Positions 1 through 8,509 of a stretch of DNA of 64,000 nt are shown here, in pieces. The position numbers and the translations under genes are program-made. The stretch lies in assembly GCA_002452815.1 (NCBI GenBank), contig DKFM01000006.1:62001-126000 (forward strand), in the 5' to 3' direction. Source of the DNA: Rhodobacteraceae bacterium UBA6796 (GTDB lineage: Bacteria; Pseudomonadota; Alphaproteobacteria; Rhodobacterales; Rhodobacteraceae). The notes under the pieces are model-generated. The model was not told the DNA's origin. It did no database searches and was given only the letters and a program-made list of their open reading frames with translations. How positions within the stretch are numbered: position 1 is the first letter of the stretch; each line of letters opens with the position of its first letter.

Positions 1-807
1 GGCGAAGTCTATGCCCGGGCGGGCTATGACATGGTGCTGACCATCGTGCCCGACGATGACGAGGAACGCGCCTATCGCGAAATCCGCTCGAAGCGCAATG
101 TCGATGGCATCCTCGTGCATGCGCCCAAGGCCCATGATCCGCGCATCGCATTGCTGAACGATCTGGGGCTGCCCTTCGTGGTACATGGCCGCGCGTCGGG
201 GGTGCGGGCGCCCTATTCCTGGGTCGATGTCAACAATACCCGCGCCTTCGAGCGCGCGACCGAGTTCCTGCTCGATCTGGGGCACCGGCGGATCGCACTG
301 GTCAACGGCATCGACGGGATGGATTTTGCGCTGCGCCGACGGCGCGGGTTCGAACGGGCACTGGCGGGGCGCGGGCTGGCGGCAGACCCGGCGCTGATCG
401 TCGCAGGCGAGATGACCGAGGCGCAGGGCCATGCCGCGGCGCGTGCGATGCAGGCGCTGGCCGATCCGCCCACCGCCTATCTGACCGCATCGCTGCTGTC
501 CGCGATGGGGGTGCGGCGCGGGCTGGAGGAAGCCGGGCTGAAACTCGGGCGCGATGTCTCGGTGCTGACCCATGACGACGAGCTGGGCTATCTGAAAAAC
601 GGAGAGCAAGAGCCGATCTTCACCGCGACGCGGTCCTCGGTGCGCGAGGCCGGGCGGCGCTGCGCGGCGATGCTGCTGCGCAAGGTGGCCTCGGGTGACC
701 CCACGCCGCAAACCGAATTGCTGGAGGCGGTTCTGGTTGTCGGCCAGTCCACCGGCCCGTGTCGCGCGCTGCACAGACAGAATGAACATGCTGCCGAAAC
801 GCTCTGA
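1..807 (+). CDS. LacI-family transcriptional regulator, 5' end missing (C-terminal effector-binding domain)
   Basis: The frame is open from the first base of the window, so the gene starts upstream and only the periplasmic-binding-protein-like sensor domain is visible; the N-terminal helix-turn-helix is outside the window. Recognisable family features are the strings DLGHRRIALVNG, RRRGFERAL and VSVLTHDDE, typical of LacI/GalR regulators of sugar genes. The last 26 bp overlap the start of a GH1 beta-glucosidase gene, which is followed by glucokinase, so it probably controls alpha- or beta-glucoside uptake and use. The ligand cannot be told from the sequence. Family assignment is confident; the regulon is inference from context. 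Confidence 0.85.
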   Translation, partial: GEVYARAGYDMVLTIVPDDDEERAYREIRSKRNVDGILVHAPKAHDPRIALLNDLGLPFVVHGRASGVRAPYSWVDVNNTRAFERATEFLLDLGHRRIALVNGIDGMDFALRRRRGFERALAGRGLAADPALIVAGEMTEAQGHAAARAMQALADPPTAYLTASLLSAMGVRRGLEEAGLKLGRDVSVLTHDDELGYLKNGEQEPIFTATRSSVREAGRRCAAMLLRKVASGDPTPQTELLEAVLVVGQSTGPCRALHRQNEHAAETL

Positions 808-2110
808 TTTCCCGGACGATTTCGTGTTTGGCGCCGCGACCTCGGCCTATCAGATCGAGGGCCATCGCGCGGGCGGCGCCGGGCCGACCCATTGGGATAG
901 CTTCGCCGCCACCCCCGGCAATGTGGCCCATGCCGAAGATGGCGCGCGCGCCTGCGATCACTACCACCGCTGGCCGCAGGATCTGGACCTGCTGGCGGGC
1001 GCGGGGTTCGATGTCTATCGTTTCTCGACCTCTTGGGCGCGGGTGATGCCCGAGGGGCGCGGCGCGGTGAATGCCGAGGGGCTGGATTTCTACGACCGGC
1101 TGGTCGACGGGATGCTGGAGCGCGGGCTGAAACCGGCGCTGACGCTCTATCACTGGGAATTGCCCGCGGCGCTGGCCGATCTGGGCGGCTGGCGCAACCG
1201 CGACAGTGCCGAGTGGTTTGCCGATTACACGCAGGTCGTGGCAGCCCGGCTGGGCGACAGGATCTGGTCGGCCGCACCGATCAACGAGCCGTGGTGTGTC
1301 GGCTGGATGGGGCATTTTCTGGGGCTGCATGCGCCCGGCCTGCGCGACATCCGCGCCACCGCCCGGGCGATGCACCACGTCCTGCTGGCGCATGGCCGCG
1401 CAATTCAGGCGATGCGGGCTGCCGGGATGGGCAATCTGGGGGCGGTGTGCAATTTCGAATATGCCCTGCCCGCCGATGACAGCCCCGGCGCGGCCCGCGC
1501 CGCCGCCCGCCATGACGCATATTACAACAGGTTCTTCATCTCGGCGCTGTTCCGGGGGGAGTATCCGGCCGAAGCCCTGGAAGGGCTTGCACGACACTTG
1601 CCGCAGGGCTGGCAGGACGATTTCACGACGATTCAGGCCCCGCTCGACTGGCTGGGGGTGAACTACTACACCTGCAAGCGGATCGCCCCCGCCCCCGGCC
1701 CCTGGCCTGCGCTGACGGAGCGCCCCGGCCCCTTGCCCAAAACCGCAACCGGATGGGAAATCTGTCCCGAGGGGCTGCACCATTTCCTGACCCGGATCGC
1801 GCGCGACTACACCGGCGCGCTGCCGCTCTATATCACCGAAAACGGGATGGCGGCCCCCGATGTGCTGCATGCGGGCACGGTGACGGATACGGACCGCATC
1901 GCCTATTTCCGCGCCCATCTGGCCCAATCTTTGCGCGCCATCGCCGAGGGGGTGCCCCTGCGCGGCTATATGGCATGGTCTTTGCTGGACAATTACGAAT
2001 GGGCGCTCGGCTATGAAAAGCGCTTCGGTCTGGTGCATGTGGATTTTGAAACCTTGCAGCGCACCCCGAAGGCGTCCTATCACGCTTGGGCGCAGGCATT
2101 GAAAGGCTGA
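782..2110 (+). CDS. Beta-glucosidase, glycoside hydrolase family 1
   Basis: Cytoplasmic retaining beta-glucosidase that hydrolyses cellobiose or aryl-beta-glucosides to glucose, feeding the glucokinase encoded next. The start chosen is the ATG at 782, because the protein then begins just before the GH1 N-terminal motif FPDDFVFGAATSAYQIEG. The acid/base glutamate lies in INEPW (about residue 169) and the nucleophile in YITENG (about residue 353). The C-terminal WSLLDNYEWALGY motif is also present. At 442 residues the length is normal for the family, and no signal peptide is seen. The gene overlaps the 3' end of the regulator gene and sits 1 bp before glk, so they form one operon. The exact substrate is not determined. 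Confidence 0.93.
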   Translation: MNMLPKRSDFPDDFVFGAATSAYQIEGHRAGGAGPTHWDSFAATPGNVAHAEDGARACDHYHRWPQDLDLLAGAGFDVYRFSTSWARVMPEGRGAVNAEGLDFYDRLVDGMLERGLKPALTLYHWELPAALADLGGWRNRDSAEWFADYTQVVAARLGDRIWSAAPINEPWCVGWMGHFLGLHAPGLRDIRATARAMHHVLLAHGRAIQAMRAAGMGNLGAVCNFEYALPADDSPGAARAAARHDAYYNRFFISALFRGEYPAEALEGLARHLPQGWQDDFTTIQAPLDWLGVNYYTCKRIAPAPGPWPALTERPGPLPKTATGWEICPEGLHHFLTRIARDYTGALPLYITENGMAAPDVLHAGTVTDTDRIAYFRAHLAQSLRAIAEGVPLRGYMAWSLLDNYEWALGYEKRFGLVHVDFETLQRTPKASYHAWAQALKG

Positions 2111-2111
2111 C

Positions 2112-3086
2112 ATGATCGACCCGACCCCCGACCGCTATATGCTGCTGGCCGATATCGGCGGCACCAATACGCGCGTGGCGCTGGCCGAGGGGGGGCGACT
2201 GCTGCCCGAAACGATCCGCAGATATGCCAATGCCGGACGGCCCGCGCTCTATCCGATCCTGGCCGAATATATGCGGACCGAGGGCATCACCGATCTGGCG
2301 GGGGCCTGTGTGGCCGCGGCCGGGCCGGTGCGCGACGGGGTCGCAACGATGACCAACCTGTCCTGGGTGATCGAGGATCATGCCGTGGCCCAGGTGACCG
2401 GCGCCGGGACCGTGGCCGTGCTGAACGACCTGCAGGCGCAGGGCCATGCGCTAGGATATCTTGCGCCCCAGATGGTACGCCAGATCCTGCCGGGCACGGC
2501 CACCCCGGCAGCGGGGGCCAGCCGTCTGGTGGTGGGGGTTGGCACCGGCTTCAACGCGGCCCCGGTGCATGAGGCCCCCGGCGGGCGCGTCGTGCCGCCC
2601 TCGGAAAGCGGTCACGTCACCCTGCCCTGCATCACCGAAAGCGATTTCGCCCTGAAACGCTATCTGGAGGCCAAGCACGTCTTCGCCTCGGTCGAACATG
2701 TCGTTTCGGGGCGCGGGATCGAGCGGGTCTATGCCTATCTGGCGGGGCACGAGGATGCGATCACCCCGGGCTCGCAGATCATCGCGGCACTGGAAGCGGG
2801 CGATCGGGTCGCGCGGCAGGCCGGGCAGCTGTTCGTCACGATGCTGGGCCGCGCGATGGGCGATCTGGCGCTGACCCACCTGCCCTTCGGCGGGATCTAT
2901 CTGATCGGCGGCGCGGCGCGTGGCTTCGTGCCGTGGTTCGACGAATTCGGCTTTGCCGACGCCTTTCGCGCCAAGGGGCGATTCTCGGATCTGATGGCGG
3001 AATTTTCGGTGTCGGTGGTCGAGGACGACTATGCCGCGCTGACCGGCTGCGCCGCCTATCTGCAAAATCTGCGCAAGCCGCGATAA
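2112..3086 (+). CDS. glk: Glucokinase
   Basis: ATP-dependent phosphorylation of glucose to glucose-6-phosphate in the cytoplasm. The N-terminal phosphate-binding motif LLADIGGTNTRVAL and the second glycine-rich element VVGVGTGFNAA are visible, and the C-terminal GGIYLIGGAARG matches the family. Length (324 residues) is typical of the proteobacterial Glk family. The ATG lies 1 bp after the beta-glucosidase stop, so translation is probably coupled and the enzyme handles glucose released by that hydrolase. Nothing is truncated or unusual. Confidence 0.93.
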   Translation: MIDPTPDRYMLLADIGGTNTRVALAEGGRLLPETIRRYANAGRPALYPILAEYMRTEGITDLAGACVAAAGPVRDGVATMTNLSWVIEDHAVAQVTGAGTVAVLNDLQAQGHALGYLAPQMVRQILPGTATPAAGASRLVVGVGTGFNAAPVHEAPGGRVVPPSESGHVTLPCITESDFALKRYLEAKHVFASVEHVVSGRGIERVYAYLAGHEDAITPGSQIIAALEAGDRVARQAGQLFVTMLGRAMGDLALTHLPFGGIYLIGGAARGFVPWFDEFGFADAFRAKGRFSDLMAEFSVSVVEDDYAALTGCAAYLQNLRKPR

Positions 3087-3197
3087 AAGTTTTCGCGTCA
3101 AGCCAATCTTAACGGCTGGCGGGTAAGCCTCTTTCATCCAGGAATGAAAGGGGAACAAGGTGCGCCTTTCTCACATGACGTTTTTCGGGGGTGGCGC

Positions 3198-3473
3198 ATG
3201 ACCACGCTCGCCCTCGCGCCGCGGCTCGATCTGTCGCATGCCTCCGAACTGGCCGGTGCGCTGCGCGGGCACAAGGGGGCCGACCTTGTGCTGGACGCCA
3301 GCGCGGTGACGCATCTGGGCGGGCTTGGCCTGCAGCTTCTGGCTGCAGCGGCCAAGACCTGGCGCGCCCAGGGCCATTCACTGTCCATTCAACCACGCTC
3401 CGCCGCCTTCGACGAGGCGCTTGGCACCTTCGGGGTCAATCTGGCGGATCTGCAATCCGAGGAGGCCGCATGA
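3198..3473 (+). CDS. STAS-domain protein opening the chemotaxis operon (CheS/CheX-like position)
   Basis: A 91-residue single STAS domain. The motif LVLDASAVTHLGGLGLQLLAAA resembles the anti-sigma antagonist core, but the usual phosphorylatable serine position is occupied by histidine/leucine, so serine phosphorylation is doubtful. The start at 3198 was preferred over an upstream in-frame ATG because the domain begins there and a GGGG-type ribosome site precedes it. Its stop overlaps the cheY ATG (ATGA). A small STAS-like protein heads the che operons of several alphaproteobacteria; in Sinorhizobium the comparable CheS binds CheA. That equivalence is inference from position. Confidence 0.75.
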   Translation: MTTLALAPRLDLSHASELAGALRGHKGADLVLDASAVTHLGGLGLQLLAAAAKTWRAQGHSLSIQPRSAAFDEALGTFGVNLADLQSEEAA

Positions 3474-3835
3474 GCCTGACAGTCCTTGCGGTGGATGACA
3501 GCCGCACGATCCGCGACATGCTCAAGCTGGCCCTGACAGAGGCCGGGATCACCCTGCACCTGGCCGAAGACGGCGTGCATGGGCTCGAAGTGCTCTCAGG
3601 TATCCAACCCGACGCGATCATCTCCGACATCAACATGCCGCGGCTTGACGGCTTTGGCTTCATCGAGGCGGTGCGGGGACAGGACAAGCACCGCGCCACG
3701 CCGATTCTGGTGCTGACCACCGAATCCGCCCCCGAACTGAAAGCGCGCGCCCGCGCGGCGGGGGCGACCGGCTGGATCGTGAAGCCCTTCGATCCGCCGA
3801 AACTGGTCAAGGCATTGCAGATGGTTGCGGGCTGA
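3470..3835 (+). CDS. cheY: Chemotaxis response regulator CheY (first copy)
   Basis: Single receiver domain of 121 residues with the phosphoacceptor aspartate in ISDINMPRLDG (Asp53), the acidic pair AVDDS (residues 8-11), and the conserved lysine in WIVKPFD. It takes phosphate from CheA and either binds the flagellar switch or acts as a phosphate sink. Alphaproteobacterial operons often carry two CheY proteins with these separate roles. It overlaps the STAS gene by 4 bp and cheA begins 12 bp later. The sequence does not show which of the two CheY copies binds the motor. Confidence 0.93.
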   Translation: MSLTVLAVDDSRTIRDMLKLALTEAGITLHLAEDGVHGLEVLSGIQPDAIISDINMPRLDGFGFIEAVRGQDKHRATPILVLTTESAPELKARARAAGATGWIVKPFDPPKLVKALQMVAG

Positions 3836-3846
3836 GGGAGGGCGCG

Positions 3847-6021
3847 ATGGCAACGGATCCGATGGCAGAAATCCGGGCCAGTTTCTTCGTCGAATGCGAA
3901 GAACTGCTCGAAAGCCTGCAAGACGCGCTTGGCGAGATGGACGAAGGCCAGCACGACAACGAGACGATCAACGTCGTCTTCCGGGCCGTCCATTCCATCA
4001 AGGGCGGCGCCGGGGCCTTCGGCCTCGACGCGCTTGTGAGCTTTGCCCATCGCTACGAAACCGTTCTGGATGAATTGCGTTCGGGCCGACTGGCAATCAC
4101 CCCCGACGCGATGAAGCTGTTCTTCCACGCGGCCGACCTGCTGCACGACCATGTGCGCGCCGCGCGCGATGCAGGCCCCGTGCCCGATGGCGCCGAGGAA
4201 TGCCTGCACGATCTGGAGGCGCTGATCGGCGACCGGGCCGGACCCGCCCCCGAAGAAGAAATCACGGATTTTCAGCCGATGGGTCTGAGCTTCGATTTCG
4301 GGGATATGGACGACGGCATGTCAGCGTCGGAACCGCCGGCCTGGCAGATCCGCTTCACCCCCACCGCCGCCCTCTACGCCTCGGGCAACGAACCACTGCA
4401 CCTGTTGCGCGCGCTGCAGGCCCTTGGCACCGCACAGGTGACCTGCGACCTAGACGGCCTGCCTGATCTCGACGCCCTCCGCCCGGAAGATGCGGCGCTC
4501 GGCTGGACGATCCTGCTGACGGGCGATCTGACCGAGGCAGAAATTCGGGAAGTGTTCGATTTTGTCGAAGACGTCAGCCGCCTCGACATCAACCAGACGG
4601 CGGCTGACACCCCGGCCAAGGATTTCAGCATGAACTTTGATCAGGGGTTGAAAAACCCGTTACCGCCCTTCGAAGCGCCCCTCGCCATAGCGGCCGATCC
4701 CGCCGAGGTCTCCGGCCCCGAGGCTGCTGCGACAACGCCCACCACCGCCCCATCGCCCGCAGTCCCGCAAGCCGCGATCCCGCCCAGCGCCCCGAAGGAG
4801 CCCGCCACCCCAACCGAGGCCTCGGCCACCGTGCGCGTCGATCTGGACCGGATCGACAGGCTGGTCAATCTGGTGGGCGAGTTGGTGATCAACCAGGCGA
4901 TGTTGGCACAATCCGTGGCCGAGGCCGGCCTGCCGCCGAATTCCGCTGTGATGACCGGGCTCGAAGCCTTCATGATGCTGACCCGCGACATCCAGGACAG
5001 CGTCATGATGATCCGCGCGCAGCCGGTCAAGCCGCTGTTCCAGCGAATGGCCCGCATCGTGCGGGAGGCATCGGGCGCCGTCGGCAAGGAAGTACGCCTG
5101 CGCACCGAAGGTGATGCGACCGAAGTCGACAAGACCGTCATCGAACGGCTGGCGGACCCGCTGACACACATGATCCGCAACGCCGTCGATCACGGCCTGG
5201 AAACCCCGGACAAACGGCGGGACGCGGGCAAAAGCCCCGAAGGGGTCATCACCCTGTCGGCGCAGCACCGTTCTGGCCGCGTGGTCATCGAGGTCAGCGA
5301 TGACGGCGCGGGGATCAACCGCCCGAAAGTGCGCGAAATCGCCATCACAAAGGGGCTGATCGCCGCCGATGCCGTTCTGAGCGACAGCGACATCGACAAT
5401 CTGCTGTTCCTTCCCGGCTTCTCCACCGCAAACCAGGTCTCGGCGTTGTCGGGGCGCGGCGTCGGCATGGATGTGGTGCGGTCGGCCATCCAATCGCTGG
5501 GCGGGCGTATCACGATCCACTCCGAACCCGGTAAAGGCACCCGGTTCTCGATTTCGTTGCCGCTAACTCTCGCGGTTCTCGACGGGATGGTCGTCAATGT
5601 TGCCGGCGAGACCTTGGTTGTGCCGCTATCTTCGATCCTCGAAACGGCAACCCTCTCCGAGGGGGATATTCGCGCCCTGGGCCCGGAAACCAATGTCATC
5701 CATGTACGCGGCGCCTTTGTCCCGCTCTATGATCTTGGGGCCGAACTGGGTTATCGACGCCCGAAATCCTCTTATGACGGCGGGATCGTCCTGCTGACGG
5801 CACTGGAAAACGGCGCCCGCAGCGCGTTGGTCGTCGATGCGATCATGGAACAGCGCCAGGTCGTCATCAAAGGGCTGCAGCGGAGCTACGGCCATATTCC
5901 CGGTGTCGCTGCCGCGACGATTCTGGGCGACGGGCAGATCGCCCTGATCCTCGACCCCGCCGACCTCGTTCAAAATGCTTCCGGCCGCACGCGCGCCGCC
6001 GATCTCGCCCTTGCAGGATGA
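3847..6021 (+). CDS. cheA: Chemotaxis sensor histidine kinase CheA
   Basis: Cytoplasmic histidine kinase of receptor arrays, 724 residues. The P1 Hpt domain has the phosphorylated histidine in RAVHSIKGGAGAFG (about residue 49). A P2-like CheY-binding region lies at about residues 165-250, followed by a long Pro/Ala linker (about 270-325). The P3 dimerisation domain begins at VRVDLDRIDRLVNLVGEL. The P4 kinase shows the N box MIRNAVDHGLE and the G boxes DDGAGI and GRGVGMDVV. The P5 CheW-like domain follows. All catalytic elements are intact. The stop overlaps the cheW start. Base composition is slightly less GC-rich than the flanks. Confidence 0.96.
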   Translation: MATDPMAEIRASFFVECEELLESLQDALGEMDEGQHDNETINVVFRAVHSIKGGAGAFGLDALVSFAHRYETVLDELRSGRLAITPDAMKLFFHAADLLHDHVRAARDAGPVPDGAEECLHDLEALIGDRAGPAPEEEITDFQPMGLSFDFGDMDDGMSASEPPAWQIRFTPTAALYASGNEPLHLLRALQALGTAQVTCDLDGLPDLDALRPEDAALGWTILLTGDLTEAEIREVFDFVEDVSRLDINQTAADTPAKDFSMNFDQGLKNPLPPFEAPLAIAADPAEVSGPEAAATTPTTAPSPAVPQAAIPPSAPKEPATPTEASATVRVDLDRIDRLVNLVGELVINQAMLAQSVAEAGLPPNSAVMTGLEAFMMLTRDIQDSVMMIRAQPVKPLFQRMARIVREASGAVGKEVRLRTEGDATEVDKTVIERLADPLTHMIRNAVDHGLETPDKRRDAGKSPEGVITLSAQHRSGRVVIEVSDDGAGINRPKVREIAITKGLIAADAVLSDSDIDNLLFLPGFSTANQVSALSGRGVGMDVVRSAIQSLGGRITIHSEPGKGTRFSISLPLTLAVLDGMVVNVAGETLVVPLSSILETATLSEGDIRALGPETNVIHVRGAFVPLYDLGAELGYRRPKSSYDGGIVLLTALENGARSALVVDAIMEQRQVVIKGLQRSYGHIPGVAAATILGDGQIALILDPADLVQNASGRTRAADLALAG

Positions 6022-6494
6022 AAGCCATGACCGCAGATCAAACCTCCCAAAGCACCTCCGAAGTCGAGCTTCTCTCGTTCCGCCTGGCCGAAGAAGAATA
6101 CAGCGTCGACATCATGTCGGTTCGCGAAATCCGCGGCTGGACCCGGGCCACGCCCCTGCCACACGCCCCGGCCCATGTTCGCGGTGTGATCAACCTGCGC
6201 GGCACGGTCCTGCCTGTGGTCGATCTGTCAGTGCGCCTGGGCATGCCCCCGGTCGAGGGTGATGTGCGCAATGTCATCATCGTCGTTCAGGTGGGCACCC
6301 AGACTGCGGGTCTGCTGGTCGATGCCGTGTCCGACATCCTGGCGCTGCCGCGCAGCGAATTGCAGACCCCGCCCGAGCTTGCCGCCGATACGGCACATAG
6401 TTTCATCGAAGCCCTGACGATCGTGGAGGGCCGCATGATCCGCGTGCTCGATCTCACCGCGGTTCTGCCTGACGATACCGCCGAGGCCGCATGA
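6018..6494 (+). CDS. cheW: Chemotaxis adaptor CheW
   Basis: Couples CheA to chemoreceptors at the membrane. The 158-residue SH3-like CheW fold is recognisable from LLSFRLAEEEYSVDIMSVREIRG, the HVRGVINLRGTVLPVVDL core and the GLLVDAVSDILALP segment. Two starts are possible, the ATG at 6018 overlapping the cheA stop or the ATG at 6027; the first is given because it makes the coupled ATGA junction. The stop overlaps the cheR start by 4 bp, so cheA, cheW and cheR are one translationally coupled unit. Confidence 0.95.
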   Translation: MKAMTADQTSQSTSEVELLSFRLAEEEYSVDIMSVREIRGWTRATPLPHAPAHVRGVINLRGTVLPVVDLSVRLGMPPVEGDVRNVIIVVQVGTQTAGLLVDAVSDILALPRSELQTPPELAADTAHSFIEALTIVEGRMIRVLDLTAVLPDDTAEAA

Positions 6495-7369
6495 CCCACG
6501 CATTCACTCCTCCATCCGGCCAGCCCACACTTGGTGACGCCGATCTGCGGGCCATCGCGGCAATCCTGCACGAACATGCCGGGATCGTCATAGCCCCCGG
6601 AAAGGGCTCGATGGTCCAGTCACGGCTGGCCAAACGACTGCGCGCCCTCGGCCTGAACGATTACGGAAGCTATATCAGCCTGCTGACATCGGACGCGGGG
6701 CAAGCCGAACGGAAGGAAATGATCTCGGCGCTGACCACCAATGTCACGCATTTCTTCCGGGAAAACCATCATTTCGAGACGCTACGCAACTCGGCCCTGC
6801 CGCCGCTGCTGGCGCGCGCACGGGCGGGCGGGCGGGTGCGCATCTGGTCCGCTGGGTCGTCGAATGGCCAGGAGGCCTATTCGATCGCCATGGTCCTCGC
6901 AGAGATGGCAAGTGATTTCGCGCGGCTCGATATTCGTATTCTGGCAACTGATATAGACCCGGTCATGATCGCATGCGGCCGCGCCGGCACCTATGAGAGC
7001 GCAACTGTAGAGGCCGTGCCCGAGGCCCTGCGTCGCAAATATTTCGAGCCAACCTCTGATGGTCAGCGCGTCATTCAGCCTGTGCGCGACTGCGTCAGCT
7101 TTCGGGAATTGAACCTGCACGATCCCTGGCCGATGAAGGGCCGTTTCGACATCATATTCTGCCGCAATGTCGTGATCTATTTCGATCCTGAGGCGCAGCA
7201 GCGTCTCTGGCACCGTCTTGAAGCCACGCTGAACCCCGGCGGCTGGCTGTTCGTCGGTCATTCCGAACGTGTGGCGCTGGACGGTGCAAGCGCCTTCAAG
7301 ACCGCCGGGATCACCACATATCGACTGCCCGATGCGGGCCAGACAGATGGAGGCACGCAATGGCATTGA
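6491..7369 (+). CDS. cheR: Chemoreceptor glutamate methyltransferase CheR
   Basis: Uses S-adenosylmethionine to methylate glutamates on chemoreceptors for adaptation. The N-terminal helical domain contains the family string SRLAKRLRALG. The catalytic domain shows TTNVTHFFRENHHFE, the SAM-binding IWSAGSSNGQEAYS, LATDID, and the FCRNVVIYFD motif. The length of 292 residues is normal. It overlaps both cheW and the second cheY. No methylesterase cheB lies in this operon, so adaptation must be completed by a gene elsewhere or operate in an unusual way. Confidence 0.95.
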   Translation: MTHAFTPPSGQPTLGDADLRAIAAILHEHAGIVIAPGKGSMVQSRLAKRLRALGLNDYGSYISLLTSDAGQAERKEMISALTTNVTHFFRENHHFETLRNSALPPLLARARAGGRVRIWSAGSSNGQEAYSIAMVLAEMASDFARLDIRILATDIDPVMIACGRAGTYESATVEAVPEALRRKYFEPTSDGQRVIQPVRDCVSFRELNLHDPWPMKGRFDIIFCRNVVIYFDPEAQQRLWHRLEATLNPGGWLFVGHSERVALDGASAFKTAGITTYRLPDAGQTDGGTQWH

Positions 7370-7746
7370 GAGATCAACTCAGAATCATGGTGGTGGACGA
7401 CATGTCCACCAGCCGTGGCCTGATTACCCAAGCGCTCGACGCCATGGGAATACGACAGATCGGCTACGCCACCGACGGGCCCGGCGCCCTGCAAATTCTG
7501 GAAAAAACGCCGGTCCACCTGGTTATTTCCGACTATAACATGCCGGGAATGGATGGCCTGCAACTGCTGCATGCCTTGCGCAGCGCCCCCAAGACCAAAG
7601 GGCTTGGGTTCATTCTGATCACCGGGCGGGCCGACAAGGAAATCATCGACACCGGGCGTCGGCTCGGCATGAACAACTTCCTGAAGAAACCCTTCACACC
7701 GCAAGAACTGAGGGCCTGCATCGAAGCCGTCGTGGGGCGGCTATGA
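7360..7746 (+). CDS. cheY: Chemotaxis response regulator CheY (second copy)
   Basis: Single receiver domain of 128 residues. The phosphoacceptor is Asp58 in ISDYNMPGMDG, the acidic pair is in MVVDDMSTSRG, and the conserved lysine is in FLKKPFTP. The RXXGM run near the C-terminal third (GRRLGMNNFLKKPF) resembles motor-binding or tubulin-like CheY proteins of this group. The start overlaps the cheR stop by 10 bp and the stop overlaps the next small gene by 4 bp. The division of labour with the first CheY is not visible. Confidence 0.92.
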   Translation: MALRDQLRIMVVDDMSTSRGLITQALDAMGIRQIGYATDGPGALQILEKTPVHLVISDYNMPGMDGLQLLHALRSAPKTKGLGFILITGRADKEIIDTGRRLGMNNFLKKPFTPQELRACIEAVVGRL

Positions 7747-8132
7747 TGATCGCCTCCAGTCAGGAAACCGTTCCGCCGCCCCGGCGCGATCTGCCGTTGG
7801 ATGCGCTTGCGGCGCGGATCGGAGACGAGCTGGATACGCTCGCGCGCTTGTCTTCGGACGTGCAGCGCGCCCTGTCGATGTGCCATTTCGCCGAACATAC
7901 CGATCCACAAGCCATTCGCGGTCTGCAGGGCATCGACCGGATCACTCAGGCGCTCGAAGATCTCGGGCGCCTGATGGCTGCGGTTTCAGGTGAAATGCCC
8001 AAGGACGTGAAGCTGCACGCAGTGCCGATCCTGTCACGTCTGCGGCTGCATGAACTGATTACGAACCTGGACCCCGCACAGGAAAAGACCGTTCAAGAGC
8101 ATGAATCGGAGGGAGATATCCAGTGGCTCTGA
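7743..8132 (+). CDS. Small all-helical chemotaxis protein with a CheZ/CheT-like DxxxQ motif
   Basis: A 129-residue protein closing the che operon, overlapping cheY by 4 bp. It is mostly helical and has no signal peptide or membrane segment. Residues 61-69 read LQGIDRITQ, containing D65-x3-Q69, the arrangement of the catalytic Asp and Gln of the CheY-P phosphatase CheZ and of the rhizobial CheT protein. The C-terminus ends in an acidic stretch plus hydrophobic tail (EGDIQWL), reminiscent of the CheY-binding tail of CheZ. Function as a CheY-P phosphatase or CheR/CheY partner is inference from motif and location; overall similarity to known CheZ is not evident by eye. Confidence 0.6.
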   Translation: MMIASSQETVPPPRRDLPLDALAARIGDELDTLARLSSDVQRALSMCHFAEHTDPQAIRGLQGIDRITQALEDLGRLMAAVSGEMPKDVKLHAVPILSRLRLHELITNLDPAQEKTVQEHESEGDIQWL

Positions 8133-8248
8133 AACGTCATCCGCCCTGACAACGGCGCATTGCGCATGGCACGGACATAGAACAGGCGGCCGACCCCGAG
8201 GGAGGGATAACCCGCAAAGCATGCGCCAGATCTGATGCTATCTTGAAA

Positions 8249-8325
8249 TGGTCAGCCCGGTGAGATTCGAACTCACGGCCTTTGGTACCCAAAACCAACG
8301 CGCTACCAGACTGCGCTACGGGCTG
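8249..8325 (-). tRNA. tRNA-Pro (anticodon UGG)
   Basis: On the minus strand a complete cloverleaf folds. The acceptor CAGCCCG pairs with CGGGCTG, followed by discriminator A and an encoded CCA. The D arm is GCGC/GCGC, the anticodon stem TTGGT/ACCAA holds loop TTTGGGT (anticodon TGG), and the T arm GTGAG/CTCAC holds loop TTCGAAT. Total length is 77 nt including CCA. The flanking stretches (8133-8248 and 8326-8509) show no further gene. Confidence 0.96.
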
Positions 8326-8509
8326 ACTCGGGGCCTTGTATCGTCGAAACCACGCGATGCAAACCACCTGCATACGGGAAACGACATTTCAACACCCTGC
8401 GACCGCGACAGATATTCTGACCATTCCACCGTGCTTAGGGCACCGGCATGATCGGGCTGTTGCAAGCCGATGCCTCTTCCTAACCGGGCCTTTTGCCAAG
8501 GGAAAGCCC

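Noticed and set aside
3087..3197. A CtrA-type (TTAA-N7-TTAA) site before the chemotaxis operon
   Set aside because: Only one TTAA half (in CTTAACGG) is present; the second half does not occur at the required spacing.
8137..8373. An open frame across the tRNA-Pro gene
   Set aside because: It is the read-through of a tRNA sequence; the cloverleaf is complete and explains the region.
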